Source of the DNA: CAUZIR01 sp034421295
GTDB lineage: Bacteria; Chloroflexota; Dehalococcoidia; Lucifugimonadales; UBA2962
Direction: 5' to 3'
Length of the DNA: 64,000 bases
Assembly (NCBI GenBank): GCA_034421295.1
Contig: DAOUKM010000008.1
Coordinates: 62,001 to 126,000, forward strand
The position numbers and the translations under genes are program-made. Under the pieces are notes generated by a model. It searched no databases, had not been told where the DNA came from, and saw nothing but the letters and a program-made list of their open reading frames with translations. The stretch's first letter is position 1. Each line of letters opens with the position of its first letter. Shown in pieces: positions 1 through 13,419 of the stretch.

Positions 1-97
1 GTCCGTCTATGTAGGCAACCCTGGACTCGAACGCCAGCACGTCCTCCAGGCCGTAAGAGACCGCCGGGCGTTCGCTAGACTCGCTGCCCGCCAACAC
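1..97 (-). CDS. gltA: citrate synthase, N-terminal fragment cut by window edge
   Basis: Reading the minus strand from position 97 gives about 32 residues before the window edge. The stretch YGLEDVLAFESRVAYIDG matches the conserved start of bacterial citrate synthases (GLE-x-V-x3-ES-x3-YIDG). The enzyme condenses acetyl-CoA with oxaloacetate. The start is GTG at 97 or TTG at 94, just after a G-rich Shine-Dalgarno-like run at 98-103. The gene begins 6 bases after the LysR stop, so the two are probably one operon. The rest of the gene lies outside the window. A 2-methylcitrate synthase paralogue cannot be excluded from so short a piece. Confidence 0.7.
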   Translation of the reverse strand, partial: MLAGSESSERPAVSYGLEDVLAFESRVAYIDG

Positions 98-103
98 TCC
101 CCC

Positions 104-1069
104 CTAGCCTGCCAGCGGCCCCGCCGCGGTCGCCCCCACCTGCGGCCCAGGGCTGGTGCCTCGGACGGTCAGGGCTCCGAAGCGGGCACCGTACATATCA
201 GAAAGCACACCCAGAAGGGCCATTACCTGGGGCGGATACGAGTCGGCGAGCTTGAGCAGGAGACTGGTCTGCAGGACGACGCGATTCTCAGGGCCCAGCG
301 AGATCGTTCGCAGCCCGCCGCGCGCCACCTCCCTCCGGATCGCGCTCCTGGGCAGAAAGGAGATTCCGATTCCCAGCTCCACCATGTGCTTGGTGGCATC
401 GATGCTGTCGAGCCTCATCTCGACCCTGGGCTGAATGCCCTCGCGGCGGCAGTAGGTCTGTATGAGGCGAAAGTAGGCCGAGCCGGGATCGTACAGGATG
501 AAGGGCTCCTGGGCGACCTCTGCCAGACTGGCTGCGCCCAGGGTTGCAAACCGGTGGCCGGGGTGGGTGACCAGGACGACCTCCTCGTCGTAGAGGTGCG
601 TTGTCACCACGTCCTCATGCCTGAGCTCACGCGCAAATCCCAGCTGGACCTGCTCGCCGACCACCATGTGGAGGACGTCCCTCGATCGGCCTACGGTTAT
701 GTGCGCCTTTATATCCGAGTGCCGCCGCCGGAGGCGCTCAAGGATCGCCGGGAGCGTGTAGGTGCCTATGTTCCGCGCAGCGGCTATCGTCAGCAGGCCG
801 CCCGAAGCGCCGCGGCCTGTAGCCAGGACTTCGCGGCCCTCGCGCAGGGACTGAAGGGCGCTCTGGGCGTAGGGCAGGAAAGCCTTGCCCATCTCGGTGA
901 GCCGGACGCCCCGACCGGCGCGGTGAAAAAGGGGCACGCCCAGCTCTTCCTCAAGCGTGCGGATCCTCGTGCTCACCGATGGCTGGGAAAGATGAAGCGA
1001 GATGGCGGTCTGACGAAAGCTGCCCTTGTCGGCGGCAACCAGGAATGACTCTAGCTGATGCAGTTCCAT
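104..1069 (-). CDS. LysR family transcriptional regulator
   Basis: This is a typical LysR-type regulator of about 321 residues. An N-terminal winged helix-turn-helix (MELHQLESFLVAADKGSFRQ, then SQPSVSTRIRTLEEELG) occupies residues 1-60 and a periplasmic-binding-like effector domain follows. ATG at 1069 was chosen over a start 26 codons upstream because GAGGTGA lies just before it and the first residues match the family's usual N-terminus. It is transcribed away from isocitrate lyase and towards the citrate synthase start, so it probably controls carbon flow at the citrate/glyoxylate node and its own promoter. The effector is unknown. Confidence 0.9.
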   Translation of the reverse strand: MELHQLESFLVAADKGSFRQTAISLHLSQPSVSTRIRTLEEELGVPLFHRAGRGVRLTEMGKAFLPYAQSALQSLREGREVLATGRGASGGLLTIAAARNIGTYTLPAILERLRRRHSDIKAHITVGRSRDVLHMVVGEQVQLGFARELRHEDVVTTHLYDEEVVLVTHPGHRFATLGAASLAEVAQEPFILYDPGSAYFRLIQTYCRREGIQPRVEMRLDSIDATKHMVELGIGISFLPRSAIRREVARGGLRTISLGPENRVVLQTSLLLKLADSYPPQVMALLGVLSDMYGARFGALTVRGTSPGPQVGATAAGPLAG

Positions 1070-1118
1070 CTCGTAGTCACCTCGCGCTCGACCATGAGCG
1101 AGATATAGAGAACTCTTA

Positions 1119-1147
1119 TATATCCGATAACCTATTGGGCCTGTCAA
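1119..1147 (-). promoter_or_regulatory. lysR promoter (TTGACA / GATATA)
   Basis: On the minus strand a perfect TTGACA -35 (1147-1142) is followed after 17 bases by GATATA (1124-1119). Transcription would start near 1112, about 43 bases before the LysR ATG. The -10 overlaps the first copy of the TATATCCGA repeat, which would allow autorepression. Confidence 0.55.
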
Positions 1148-1157
1148 TTATATCCGA
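1119..1157. promoter_or_regulatory. tandem TATATCCGA operator candidate
   Basis: TATATCCGA occurs at 1119-1127 and again at 1149-1157 in the 138-base divergent lysR/aceA spacer. The copies are exactly 30 bases apart, about three helical turns, so both would face the same side of the DNA. One copy overlaps the lysR -10 and the other lies just upstream of its -35. LysR regulators commonly bind as tetramers to paired sites in such spacers. That this is the LysR site is inference. Confidence 0.5.
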
Positions 1158-1207
1158 CGGCGGCTTAACTATGAGCATCGGACACTACTAGGGGCTGGAG
1201 TCGGTAC

Positions 1208-2548
1208 ATGGAGAACGGACAACGCAACGGGCACGGCAGGGTTTCGTCGGGCCGGCCGATCGGGCAGGCCGAGGAGCTAGAACTGCGGTGGGCCACAGAT
1301 CCCAGGTACAACGGGATCAGGCGAGACTACATGGCCGGCGACGTGGTGTCGCTGCGCAATTCGCTGAAGGTAGAGCATACCCTGGCGACGCATGGCGCAA
1401 GTCGCCTCTGGGAAGCGCTGAACTCCGAAGATTACGTTCACACCTTCGGGGCCCTCACCGGCACCCAGGCGGTTCAGATGGTTGCCGCAGGCCTCCGGGC
1501 GATATATGTCAGCGGGTGGCAGGTGGCGGCCGACGCCAACAATGCCGGGCACACCTACCCGGACCAGAGCCTGTACCCGTCCTCCAGCGCGCCCGACCTG
1601 GTCAGGCGAATCAACAACGCGCTGCTGCGCCGCGAGCAGGTCGACCTGTTGCAGGGGAAAGCAGGCAAAGAGTGGATCGCACCGATCGTCGCCGATGCAG
1701 AGGCCGGTTTTGGCGGGCCTATCCACGCCTTCGAACTGATGAGGTCGATGATCGAGGCCGGCGCGGCCGGCGTCCACTTCGAGGACCAGCTGGCCGCCGA
1801 GAAAAAGTGCGGCCACATGGGCGGCAAGGTTGTGGTGCCGACCTCCACATTCGTTCGCACCCTGAAGGCGGCCCGCCTGGCCGCGGACGTTCTGGACGTT
1901 CCAACCGTGCTGCTGGCGAGAACCGACGCCCTGGCCGCGAGGTTGCTCACAAGTGACATAGACGAGCGTGACCGCCAGTTCCTGACCGGCGAGCGCACCG
2001 AAGAGGGCTATTTCGTAGTGACCGGAGGCATCGAGTCGGCGATAGCGCGCGGTCTCGCCTACGCTCCCTACGCGGATGTGATCTGGTGCGAAACGTCCCT
2101 TCCGGATATTGAAGAGGCAAGGGAATTCGCCAGGGGGATCCACGCCAGATACCCGGGGAAGCTCCTGGCCTATAACTGCTCGCCGTCCTTTAACTGGACC
2201 AAGGCGATGAGCGGATCCGAAATCGCGAGCTTTCAGCAGGAGCTGGGAGAGATGGGATACCGCTTTCAGTTCATCACCCTGGCCGGGTGGCACTCGCTGA
2301 ACCTGAACACCTTCGAACTCGCCTCCGCCTACAGGGACGAGGGAATGAGCGCCTACGTTAGGTTGCAGGAGCGCGAGTTCGCCCAGCAGGCCGCTGGCTA
2401 CACGGCCGTCCGTCACCAGCAGGAAGTGGGTGCCGGTTTCTTCGACCGGGTACTGGCCACCGTGTCCGGCGGAGAGGCCGCGACCGCCGCCCTGGCCGGC
2501 TCTACCGAGGCCGCGCAGTTCGAGAGTCGGGTCGCCGTAGCGGACTAG
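1208..2548 (+). CDS. aceA: isocitrate lyase
   Basis: The 446-residue protein is a full-length isocitrate lyase, which cleaves isocitrate to glyoxylate and succinate in the glyoxylate shunt. The catalytic loop KKCGHMGGKV is at about residues 199-208, with catalytic C201. The metal-binding segment VADAEAGFGG is near 161-170, and FNWTKAMSG and the C-terminal AAQF motif are also present. Length and the longer middle region fit AceA better than 2-methylisocitrate lyase. A GGAG sits 7 bases before the ATG. The gene is divergent from the LysR regulator. Malate synthase, the other shunt enzyme, is not in the window. Confidence 0.95.
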   Translation: MENGQRNGHGRVSSGRPIGQAEELELRWATDPRYNGIRRDYMAGDVVSLRNSLKVEHTLATHGASRLWEALNSEDYVHTFGALTGTQAVQMVAAGLRAIYVSGWQVAADANNAGHTYPDQSLYPSSSAPDLVRRINNALLRREQVDLLQGKAGKEWIAPIVADAEAGFGGPIHAFELMRSMIEAGAAGVHFEDQLAAEKKCGHMGGKVVVPTSTFVRTLKAARLAADVLDVPTVLLARTDALAARLLTSDIDERDRQFLTGERTEEGYFVVTGGIESAIARGLAYAPYADVIWCETSLPDIEEAREFARGIHARYPGKLLAYNCSPSFNWTKAMSGSEIASFQQELGEMGYRFQFITLAGWHSLNLNTFELASAYRDEGMSAYVRLQEREFAQQAAGYTAVRHQQEVGAGFFDRVLATVSGGEAATAALAGSTEAAQFESRVAVAD

Positions 2549-3229
2549 ATCCCGGTCGCCCATACCCGGACCCGATCCGCTCGAACTGGCCGGCGCTCGG
2601 GCCGAACCGTAGGCCAGTCGGCCTCACACTCCGTGCACCGGTCTTGAGGCCCGCCGCCGTCTCTCGACGGACCTTCCGCCCCACCAGAGCGGACCCCGGC
2701 GACGCGGCGACCCCGGGAGGGAGGCAATCTGTCCTCATCGAGATGCACGGCGACGGCGGAACCTGCATGGGCAGGGGCGGACCGCACCAGGTCTCCCTGA
2801 TCCCGAGAACGGTCACCTCCGGCCGCCCTGGCAGGCGGTAGCGACGCGCCCGCAGGCAGCGCCCCTGCCCATCAACCTTCGTTCCCAGTCTCCCGGCCAC
2901 GGGCAGGCGGGACCACATCCCGGGTCGCCGGGGGAAGATGCCGACCCGTGCTCAGGAGGCGCGAGTTCCGGCTGAACTGTCCTGTTCGGAGAACATGGGT
3001 TAGTGTTACGGGCAAAGCAACCTGGGCGAGTCTTGCGATCAGGCGTCGGGCCGATTTTCAGGGCATAAGACGATTCGCCCATGGTTTCAAACTCATGCGC
3101 TCGTCCCACGGTTAGCGCACACGCAAGCTCGTGTCGGGCTAAGATAGCGACCGGCAATCGTCGGGGGCAGGTCATCTACCAACCAACATCCTGCAAAAGT
3201 GAAGGCGGGCACCACCGCCGGATTCTCAC
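2549..3229. other. 681-base spacer, no gene recognised
   Basis: This GC-rich stretch lies between isocitrate lyase and the SulP gene. The short open frames on both strands have arginine/proline/glycine-rich shadow composition and no recognisable domain. Just before the SulP start there is a short hairpin-capable segment, GGCGG-GCACCA-CCGCC. I see no tRNA, known riboswitch core or clear terminator. Confidence 0.5.
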
Positions 3230-4870
3230 TTGCTGAGACTGCTAACGCCTTCAATCCGGCAGTATGACCTGCGAACTTTCCGGGGGGACGTCCTCGGCGG
3301 CATTACCGCGGCGGTGGTGGCGCTGCCGGTGGCGCTGGCCTTCGGCCTGGCGGCCGGCCTGGGTCCGGCGGCCGGTATCTACGGGGCCATATCAGTAGGC
3401 TTCTTCGCCGCCGTTTTCGGCGGCACCCGCTCCCTCATATCCGGTCCCACCGGCTCGATGACCGTGGCCATGGCGGTCATAGTTGCCGCCCACGCCGACA
3501 ACATCGCCGAGGCCTTCACGATAGTGATCATGGCGGGGCTGATTCAGATAATGCTGGGCCTCCTGAGAATCGGCCGCTTCGTCACATATACCCCGTACTC
3601 GGTCATATCCGGCTTCATGACCGGCGTCGGGGTGATCATCATTCTGGTGCAGACCCTGCCATTTCTGGGGGCGCCTGTCGCTGCGGGCGGGACGATCGCA
3701 ACGCTCCGCAACTTTTCCGGGGTGGTCGATCATTTCGAGGGCAATGCCCTTTCCATAGCCGCGGCCACCCTCGCAGTTGCCATGCTATGGCCCAGGAAGT
3801 TCGACAGGTACCTGCCGTCAACCCTGGTGGCGCTTGCGGTCGGGACGCTCATCGGCGTGCTGTGGCTCACGGATGCACCAGTCATCGGAGCGGTGCCCAC
3901 GGCCCTGCCGTCGTTCCAGCTGCCGGACGTGTCCCCGGGCGTGGTGGTGCGTTCAATTGAGCCGGCGATGGTCATAGCGCTCGTAGGTTCCGTGGACACG
4001 CTGCTGACCGCACTCGTCGGCGATTCGATGACGCGAACACGTCACAACCCCAACAAGGAACTGCTGGCCCAGGGGATAGGCAATGTGTTCACCGGATTCA
4101 TCAGGGGATTGCCCGGGTCCGGCGCCACCCCCAGCACCGTGGCGAATATCCGGGCGGGCGGGGCTACGTTCGGCTCCGGAGTGATCTCCGTGGCGATACT
4201 GGTGGTCATGGTGCTGGCGCTGGGCCGTTACGTGGCGGAGATACCCAACGCCGTGCTTGCCGGAATCCTGGTCAAGGTCGCGTTCGACACCGTGGACTGG
4301 CGCTTTGTGACCCGAATTCACCGCGTTCAGCGCGAGCACATGGTCGTGATGCTGCTCACCCTTGGACTGACGGTCTTTCTGGATCTGGTTACCGCCGTGG
4401 CCGTGGGCATGATAGCCGCCGCGGTGACCAGCGCGCGGCAGTTCGAGCGCCTAGAGCTGGACAGCGTCGTGTCGGTGCCCCTGCTGGACCAGAGCTTCCT
4501 GGGCACCGGGCAGGACGAGGAGGACGGAGACGAGTTTTCAGCCAGGGTGGGCCTGGTGGCGCTCAAGGGCAGTTTCACCGTCGCCTCTTCAAGCAAGCTG
4601 ATCGACACCATAGGGGCGGACATCAGGGACCATGAGGTGGTCATCATAGATTTTTCCGACACGGTGTACGTGGACGATAGCGCCGCGCTGGTGGTCGAGC
4701 AGCTGATCGAGACCGCCGAACTGCAGGATACCCATTGTGTCGTGATGGGCCTTTCCGGGATGCCCGCCCGCAACCTTCGAGCTCTTGACGTCCTAAACCG
4801 GGTGCCCCGCGAACAGATAGTGGAGGACTGGGAACAGGCGAAACAGACCGCAGCCAGGCTCCTGGCGTAG
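3230..4870 (+). CDS. SulP/SLC26 family anion permease
   Basis: The 546-residue inner-membrane protein has the SulP core of about 10-14 membrane segments from residue 20 to about 410. It includes the early GGITAAVVALPVALAFGLAAG and GPTGSMTV segments. A cytoplasmic C-terminal STAS domain (about 435-546) contains VVIIDFSDTVYVDDSAA. The family carries sulfate, bicarbonate or other anions, and the substrate cannot be read from sequence. The start is TTG at 3230, which places RQYDLRTFRGDVLGG at the N-terminus as is usual. It appears monocistronic. Confidence 0.88.
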   Translation: MLRLLTPSIRQYDLRTFRGDVLGGITAAVVALPVALAFGLAAGLGPAAGIYGAISVGFFAAVFGGTRSLISGPTGSMTVAMAVIVAAHADNIAEAFTIVIMAGLIQIMLGLLRIGRFVTYTPYSVISGFMTGVGVIIILVQTLPFLGAPVAAGGTIATLRNFSGVVDHFEGNALSIAAATLAVAMLWPRKFDRYLPSTLVALAVGTLIGVLWLTDAPVIGAVPTALPSFQLPDVSPGVVVRSIEPAMVIALVGSVDTLLTALVGDSMTRTRHNPNKELLAQGIGNVFTGFIRGLPGSGATPSTVANIRAGGATFGSGVISVAILVVMVLALGRYVAEIPNAVLAGILVKVAFDTVDWRFVTRIHRVQREHMVVMLLTLGLTVFLDLVTAVAVGMIAAAVTSARQFERLELDSVVSVPLLDQSFLGTGQDEEDGDEFSARVGLVALKGSFTVASSSKLIDTIGADIRDHEVVIIDFSDTVYVDDSAALVVEQLIETAELQDTHCVVMGLSGMPARNLRALDVLNRVPREQIVEDWEQAKQTAARLLA

Positions 4871-4939
4871 TAGGCAGGTCCCCGCATCCATCGCGCCATG
4901 GGCGGCCAGGGAGTAGAAGACCGGGTGGGAGAGTAGGAG

Positions 4940-5013
4940 CGACCCCGACCGGATTCGAACCGGCGATCTCCGGCTTGACAGGCCGGTATGTTAAACCGCT
5001 ACACCACGGGGCC
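4940..5013 (-). tRNA. tRNA-Asp(GTC)
   Basis: A 74-base cloverleaf is encoded on the minus strand. The acceptor stem GGCCCCG pairs with CGGGGTC, allowing one G-U. The anticodon loop is CTGTCAA (anticodon GTC), the T arm contains GGTTCGAATCC, and the discriminator is G as expected for Asp. CCA is not encoded. Confidence 0.95.
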
Positions 5014-5092
5014 GCGCAAGAGCGCAGTTTATGTCAGTTATTCCGCGCTTCGCCATACATTTAAAGGCCCGGCGCGTTCGGATCCGGGTCGG

Positions 5093-5169
5093 TGGTGGGC
5101 GGTACTGGATTTGAACCAGTGACCTCTGCGATGTCAACGCAGCGCTCTGGGCCTCTGAGCTAACCGCCC
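5093..5169 (-). tRNA. tRNA-Val(GAC)
   Basis: Acceptor GGGCGGT pairs with ACCGCCC, the anticodon loop TTGACAT gives GAC, and the T arm carries GGTTCAAATCC. The discriminator is A and CCA is encoded (5095-5093), unlike the neighbouring tRNA-Asp. The gene lies 79 bases upstream of tRNA-Asp on the same strand and downstream of rpoC. Confidence 0.95.
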
Positions 5170-5197
5170 TCCTGCTCACCAACGCCCGAGTCTAGCA

Positions 5198-5215
5198 ACC
5201 GTCCTCCGGGACGGT
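5198..5215 (-). terminator. hairpin downstream of rpoC
   Basis: A perfect 7-base-pair stem (ACCGTCC/GGACGGT) with a 4-base loop lies between the rpoC stop and tRNA-Val. No T-run follows, so it could be a weak or factor-assisted terminator, or a processing or stability structure. Confidence 0.4.
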
Positions 5216-5243
5216 CAAGGTGTCCGGGCCTATGTAGACTAGT

Positions 5244-8200
5244 CTATAGCTGAGGCAGATCCTCCTTGGGAGACTCCGACTCGAAGGGGTTTTCCATCGC
5301 ATCATCGGAGCCTACGAGAACTCCGACGGGAACCTCGGCACCGAAGTACTCGGGCTCCTCGGCAACATCGCTCAGCTCCGGAAGGCCCAGCTTTTGGCGG
5401 CCGTCCTGTGACTGATCCAGGCGGGCCGGTATCAGCCGCCCGATGATCACGTTCTCCTTGAGGCCCCGCAGCTGGTCGACCTCGCCGTTGATGGACGCTT
5501 CCGTCAGCACCCGCGTCGTCTCCTGGAAGGATGCCGCAGCAAGGAAGCTCTCCATGTTGAGCGACGCCCGGGTGATGCCCAGGAGTGCCGGACTGGCAAC
5601 TGCCGGCTCGCCACCCTCGGCCAGCACCGCGGCGTTGATCTCCTCGTAGCTTCTGCGATCGACCAGCTCTCCGGGCAGCAGCTCGGTGTCACCGGGAGAG
5701 ACGATCCTGACCTTGCGCAACATCTGCGCCGTAATCAGCTCGATGTGCTTGTCATGGATCTTGACGCCCTGGGACCTGTATACGGCCTGCACCTCGTCTA
5801 TCAGGTACTTCTGGACCGCTTCCCTGCCCTGGACGCGCAGAATCTGCTGCGGATTCTTCGGGCCCTGGGTCAGAGCCTGCCCGGCCGTCACCTGATCGCC
5901 TGAACTCACTATTATGTGGGCGGCAGCCGGGATGATGTACTCGCGCTGCTCCTCATCGACCCACGTGATCGTGACAGCGTCGGGGCTCCTCTTGCGTCCG
6001 ACCAACTTGACCTTGCCCGACACCCGGGCGATCAGATCACTGGGCCTGAGCGCGGCCTCGCTTTCGTCCCCATCGGGCTCGGACACGTTCAGGCGCGAGC
6101 CTATCGCCACCTCGTCGCCGTCTTCGACCTGCAGCTTCTGGCCCTTGGCGAGCGGATATTCGTCGACGTACTCCTCCAGGCTGGTCACCCGGATCGTCCT
6201 GCCTTCGACGTCCTCGATCACCTCGACCTCGCCGTCGATCTCCGAGAGTACCGCCTCACCCTTTGGCGCCCGTGCCTCGAACAGCTCCTCCACCCTCGGC
6301 AGGCCGCTGGTTATGTCGGCCCCGGCTATTCCGCCGGTGTGGAAGGTGCGCATGGTGAGCTGGGTTCCCGGTTCTCCGATGCTCTGGGCGGCAATTATGC
6401 CGACCGCCTCGCCGAGCATTGCCTTCTCACCGGTGCCCAGCTGTATGCCGTAGCACATCAGGCACACTCCCCTGGGTGCCTCGCAGGACAGGGGCGAGCG
6501 AACCAGGACGCCCGTGACGCCGCACATCCTTATGCGGGAGATGGCCTCGTCATCCAGTTCCTCCCCTGTGTCCAGCAGGATCTCGCCCGTAGCCGGGTCG
6601 GCCACGGGCTGGGCGGTAAACCGGCTGCGCAGGCTATCTGCGAAGGCGCTTGCAAGGGCGGCCTCCGGATCTTCCTCGATCCAGACGCCGGACTCGACCC
6701 CACATTCTTCGACCGAGATGGTTATCTCCTGCGCCACGTCTATCAGGCGTCGCGTCAGGTAGCCCGAGTCGGCCGTGCGCAGGGCGGTGTCGGCCAGTCC
6801 CTTACGTGCACCGTGGGTGGATATGAAGTACTCAAGGACCGACAGTCCCTCCCGGAAGTTGGACTTGATCGGGCGATCGATGATGCGTCCCTTCGGATCC
6901 GACATCAATCCGCGCATCCCGGCCATCTGCTTGATCTGGGCTATGTTGCCCTTGGCCCCGGAGGTGGCCATCAGGTAGATGCCGCCATAGTTGCCCAGGT
7001 TGGTCTCTATGACCCTGGTAAGCTCGTCGTTGGCCGCCGTCCAGATCTGAACGGTGTTCTGGTACCTCTCCTCCTCGGTCACCAGCCCGTCCATGTACTG
7101 CTGGTCCAGAAGGTTAACCTTCTGCTCGGCGGCCGTTATGATGTCCGATTTCTCCTCGGACACCTCGATGTCGTTGATCGCTATCGTCGTCCCCGAACGG
7201 GAGGCGTAGTGGAAGCCGAGATCCTTGATGGAATCCAGAACGACCGCCGCACCCTCGTTGCCCAGGTTCTTGTAGGCTGCGGCCGCCAGGTCCCTCAGAC
7301 CTCCCTTGTCGAGCTCAAAGTTCCAGAAACCGAGCTCCTCCGGTATCACGTCGTTGATGATTATTCTTCCCGGCGTCGTCTCTATGACCCGGCCCGATCC
7401 ATTCGCGCTCCCGACCGCGACCGCTCCGTCCTCGCCACCGACGACCCGGCCGAATACCCTGACCTTGATGCGGGAACGCAGGCCGATCAGGCCGAGCTCA
7501 AGGGCCAGCCGGGCCTCTTCCACGCTGCCGTATACGGTGTTAGAAACCCCGCTATCCTTGCTGGCCATCGTCAGGTAGTAGCAGCCGAGCACCATGTCCA
7601 GAGTCGGGGCAACCATGGGCTCACCCGAGCTGGGAGACATCATGTTGAGCGTGCTGAGCATGAGCTTTTTGGCCTCCAGCACGGCCTCCCTCGAGAGGGG
7701 AACGTGCACGGCCATCTGGTCTCCGTCAAAGTCCGCGTTAAAGGCCGTACACACCAGCGGATGGACCCGGATGGCACTGCCCTCTATCAGCCTTGGCTGG
7801 AAGGCCTGTATCCCCAGGCGGTGAAGTGTCGGGGCCCGGTTCAGGAGCACGGGCCGATCCTTGATCACCTCCTCGAGAATGTCCCAGACCTCGGGGCGGA
7901 CCCTCTCGGCCATGCGCTTGGCGCTCTTTATGTTGTGGGCGTAGCCCTTGACGACGAGCTTGTTCATCACGAACGGCTTGAACAGCTCCAGGGCCATGCG
8001 CCTGGGGAGGCCGCATTCATGCAGCTTCAGGCCGGGGCCGACGATGATGACGGATCGACCGCTGTAGTCGACCCGCTTGCCGAGCAGGTTCTGCCTGAAC
8101 CTGCCCTGCTTGCCACGGAGAAGGTCCGAAAGGCTCTTGAGCTTGTGGTTGTGACTGCCGGAGACGGCCCGTCCCCGCCGGCCGTTGTCCACCAGAGCGT

Positions 8201-9347
8201 CTACGGCCTCCTGGAGCATTCTCTTCTCGTTGCGCACGATGATCTCGGGCGCCTGCAGCTCGATGAGGCGCTTTAGCCTGTTATTTCGGTTGATCACCCT
8301 GCGGTAAAGGTCGTTGAGGTCACTGGTGGCGAACCTGCCGCCGTCAAGCTGCACCATCGGCCGAAGCTCCGGAGGCAGCACCGGAAGGACGGACCAGACC
8401 ATCCACTCGGGCCTGTTTCCGCTCTTGCGGAAGGCCTCAACGACCCTGAGGGTCTTGATGGTCTTTTTGCGCCGCTGGCCCGAGGTCCCGCGGATCTCTT
8501 CCTGGAGCCGCGCCCGAAGCTCATCAAGGTCGAGCCCCTTGAGCACGCTGAGCACCGCTTCGGCCCCCATGCCGGCCTTGAAGATCTCGGAATGGCGGTC
8601 CCTGAGCTCGCGGAACCGCGACTCGGTGAACAGCAGACCGATCCGCAGATCGTCAAGTTCGTCTATCTGTCCCTCTAGTTCGTTTTCGAGATCATCCTTG
8701 TCGCGCTGCAGCTGGGCCTTTATCTTGTCGATCTCCGAGGGATCCGGGCCCGACGGGGAATCGGACGACTCCTCGGACTCCGCACCGTCTTCGGCGTCCT
8801 TCCCATCTTCCTGGGCGGCCATTTCCAGCTGCTCGATCTTGGCCTGCGCGGTCTCATCAAGCTGGGCCAGGCCCTCGTCGAGTTGACCCTGCAGGGCATC
8901 GACCTTCTCTGCCCTCAGCTCCTCGTCCACATCCGTGACCAGGTACTGCGCGAAATAGAGCACCCGCTCAAGGTTCCTCGGCGATAGATCGAGAAGCAGT
9001 CCGAGGCGACTCGGGGTCCCCTTCGAGAACCAGATATGGGCAACCGGGGCCGCCAGCGAGATGTGCCCCATTCGCTCTCGCCGGACCTTGGAACGCGCGA
9101 CCTCGACCCCACAGCGGTCGCAGATGACGCCCTTGTACCTGATCTTCTTGTATTTGCCGCAGTAGCACTCCCAGTCCTTGGTCGGACCGAAGATCCTCTC
9201 GCAGAACAGGCCGTCCTTCTCCGGTCTGAGAGTCCGGTAGTTGATCGTCTCCGGCTTGGTCACCTCGCCGTAAGACCAGGTCCTGACCTGCTCCGGTGAG
9301 GCTAGTGAGATGCGGATCGCGTTGAACTCGTTACCCGCTTGGGCCAT
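5244..9347 (-). CDS. rpoC: DNA-directed RNA polymerase subunit beta'
   Basis: This is the full 1367-residue beta' subunit. The zinc ribbon has C61, C63, C76 and C79, and the catalytic magnesium motif NADFDGDQM is at 537-545. The trigger/bridge region and a second cysteine cluster in the C-terminal half (GVTGVLVRSPLSCEAPRGVC onward) are present. Residues about 140-245 form a strongly acidic, helix-prone insertion before the clamp region, longer than in E. coli. The start is ATG with a GGAG-type site upstream. It follows rpoB by 64 bases and is certainly co-transcribed. Confidence 0.98.
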   Translation of the reverse strand: MAQAGNEFNAIRISLASPEQVRTWSYGEVTKPETINYRTLRPEKDGLFCERIFGPTKDWECYCGKYKKIRYKGVICDRCGVEVARSKVRRERMGHISLAAPVAHIWFSKGTPSRLGLLLDLSPRNLERVLYFAQYLVTDVDEELRAEKVDALQGQLDEGLAQLDETAQAKIEQLEMAAQEDGKDAEDGAESEESSDSPSGPDPSEIDKIKAQLQRDKDDLENELEGQIDELDDLRIGLLFTESRFRELRDRHSEIFKAGMGAEAVLSVLKGLDLDELRARLQEEIRGTSGQRRKKTIKTLRVVEAFRKSGNRPEWMVWSVLPVLPPELRPMVQLDGGRFATSDLNDLYRRVINRNNRLKRLIELQAPEIIVRNEKRMLQEAVDALVDNGRRGRAVSGSHNHKLKSLSDLLRGKQGRFRQNLLGKRVDYSGRSVIIVGPGLKLHECGLPRRMALELFKPFVMNKLVVKGYAHNIKSAKRMAERVRPEVWDILEEVIKDRPVLLNRAPTLHRLGIQAFQPRLIEGSAIRVHPLVCTAFNADFDGDQMAVHVPLSREAVLEAKKLMLSTLNMMSPSSGEPMVAPTLDMVLGCYYLTMASKDSGVSNTVYGSVEEARLALELGLIGLRSRIKVRVFGRVVGGEDGAVAVGSANGSGRVIETTPGRIIINDVIPEELGFWNFELDKGGLRDLAAAAYKNLGNEGAAVVLDSIKDLGFHYASRSGTTIAINDIEVSEEKSDIITAAEQKVNLLDQQYMDGLVTEEERYQNTVQIWTAANDELTRVIETNLGNYGGIYLMATSGAKGNIAQIKQMAGMRGLMSDPKGRIIDRPIKSNFREGLSVLEYFISTHGARKGLADTALRTADSGYLTRRLIDVAQEITISVEECGVESGVWIEEDPEAALASAFADSLRSRFTAQPVADPATGEILLDTGEELDDEAISRIRMCGVTGVLVRSPLSCEAPRGVCLMCYGIQLGTGEKAMLGEAVGIIAAQSIGEPGTQLTMRTFHTGGIAGADITSGLPRVEELFEARAPKGEAVLSEIDGEVEVIEDVEGRTIRVTSLEEYVDEYPLAKGQKLQVEDGDEVAIGSRLNVSEPDGDESEAALRPSDLIARVSGKVKLVGRKRSPDAVTITWVDEEQREYIIPAAAHIIVSSGDQVTAGQALTQGPKNPQQILRVQGREAVQKYLIDEVQAVYRSQGVKIHDKHIELITAQMLRKVRIVSPGDTELLPGELVDRRSYEEINAAVLAEGGEPAVASPALLGITRASLNMESFLAAASFQETTRVLTEASINGEVDQLRGLKENVIIGRLIPARLDQSQDGRQKLGLPELSDVAEEPEYFGAEVPVGVLVGSDDAMENPFESESPKEDLPQL

Positions 9348-9411
9348 GCGTAAGAACTCCTAACCGCTCAGCATCGGGTCCGGCTCCCAGGGGAGGAGGA
9401 CCGTCCGATAC

Positions 9412-13374
<3,963 letters not shown>

Positions 13375-13419
13375 GCGATACCACACTCCTCGGAGCGAGA
13401 ACGTTTAGGCCGGGTGCCG

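Noticed and set aside
2813..3175. 120-codon minus frame in the aceA-sulP spacer
   Set aside because: It has no domain, no ribosome site and no conserved neighbour. Its Cys/Pro/Arg-rich composition looks random.
5916..8276. 786-codon open frame opposite rpoC
   Set aside because: It is the complement of a certain gene, has no recognisable domain, and shows composition typical of antisense frames in GC-rich genomes.
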